This document shows, one piece after another, positions 63,813 through 64,000 of a stretch of 64,000 bases of DNA; position 1 is the first letter of the stretch, and each line of letters starts with the position of its first letter. Source of the DNA: Planosporangium mesophilum (GTDB lineage: Bacteria > Actinomycetota > Actinomycetes > Mycobacteriales > Micromonosporaceae); NCBI RefSeq assembly GCF_016863255.1, contig NZ_BOON01000008.1, positions 58,267 through 122,266 of the forward strand. Direction: 5' to 3'. The notes under the pieces were generated by a model, which was not told the DNA's origin, did no database searches, and worked only from the letters and a program-made list of their open reading frames with translations. The position numbers and the translations under genes were made by a program.

Positions 63813-63906
63813 GCATACCCCGTCGGTCGGCGCCATGATTGACATCGACGAGTTCGGGGTATCACCAGGCCACGTCGGACCCCCGATCGAGACCCTGGAG
63901 TACGGA

Positions 63907-64000
63907 ATGCTGATCTTAGGTGTCATCCTGCTGCTGCTTGGGATCTTCTTCAAGATCTCTATTTTGACGACCATCGGCGTGATCCTGCTGGTGATCGGCG
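63907..64000 (+). CDS. DUF6131-like small membrane protein (partial, runs off window)
   Basis: From ATG 63907 the frame reads MLILGVILLLLGIFFKISIL then TTIGVILLVIG and leaves the window. The hydrophobic pattern with a single Lys matches DUF6131, a family of about 50-60-residue membrane proteins common in actinobacteria. GGAG lies six bases before the ATG. A TTGACA at 63839-63844 may be its -35, but the -10 is unclear. Truncated only by the window edge. Confidence 0.7.
   Translation, partial: MLILGVILLLLGIFFKISILTTIGVILLVIG

Overview
The window is 64 kb of very GC-rich DNA. Codon third positions are almost all G or C, GTG starts are frequent, and there are actinobacterial families such as CU044_5270, DUF6131 and MalT-like LuxR regulators. 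It most resembles a chromosomal segment of a filamentous actinobacterium, probably Micromonosporaceae; the family assignment is an inference from gene content only. No rRNA, tRNA, CRISPR array, insertion sequence or replication origin was seen.

Layout. 0-18.6 kb: a DUF72 protein; a FIST sensor plus a dual GGDEF-EAL c-di-GMP enzyme; a secreted subtilase; a MarR / MFS-transporter / YceI operon whose last two proteins share an Ig-like module; a secreted GH92 alpha-mannosidase; NUDIX plus MFS; an acetyltransferase; an orphan antitoxin beside the stump of its toxin; and a secreted lysozyme with a chitin-binding domain. 18.6-35.1 kb: a fluoroacetate-dehalogenase-like hydrolase, then a dense proteostasis and redox island, mostly on the minus strand. 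It holds hsp20, dnaK, grpE, a CbpA-type dnaJ, cbpM, clpB, hdeD, peroxiredoxin, DsbA-like, YbjQ-like, a ClpC-like unfoldase, and clpP with a small coupled partner. A divergent Phd-like repressor shares a perfect 20-bp palindrome with clpP. 35.3-44.3 kb: a MalT-type LuxR activator, a secreted exo-beta-glucosaminidase, a flavoprotein and a DoxX protein divergent around an inverted repeat, DinB, a CheY-like receiver, and decayed pieces of a GGDEF gene and a chemoreceptor. 44.3-55 kb: an EamA exporter, tex, an ECF sigma factor with a CU044_5270 membrane protein, a PAS membrane sensor that lacks the expected GGDEF domain, an aldo/keto reductase, and a GAF-type histidine kinase with its response regulator. 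55.4-64 kb: a plus-strand group of GtrA, BcsA-like GT2, GT39-like membrane transferase, a membrane-anchored TIG-like protein, a soluble histidine kinase and NarL regulator, and a strongly codon-biased secreted GH5 endoglucanase. The GH5 gene has a structured leader and two strong terminators. A partial DUF6131 gene runs off the end.

How the genes fit together. The chaperone island supplies holding (Hsp20), folding (DnaK/DnaJ/GrpE tuned by CbpM), disaggregation (ClpB), degradation (ClpC-like with ClpP) and thiol or peroxide repair (peroxiredoxin, DsbA-like), so it reads as one stress-survival module. The 55-63.7 kb group reads as synthesis, export and trimming of a surface glycan under a dedicated two-component system. 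Several secreted hydrolases (GH92, CsxA-like, lysozyme, GH5, subtilase) suit a soil saprophyte. Signalling genes in 42.8-51.8 kb show erosion: a GGDEF 3' stump, an MCP 3' stump and a GGDEF-less PAS sensor.
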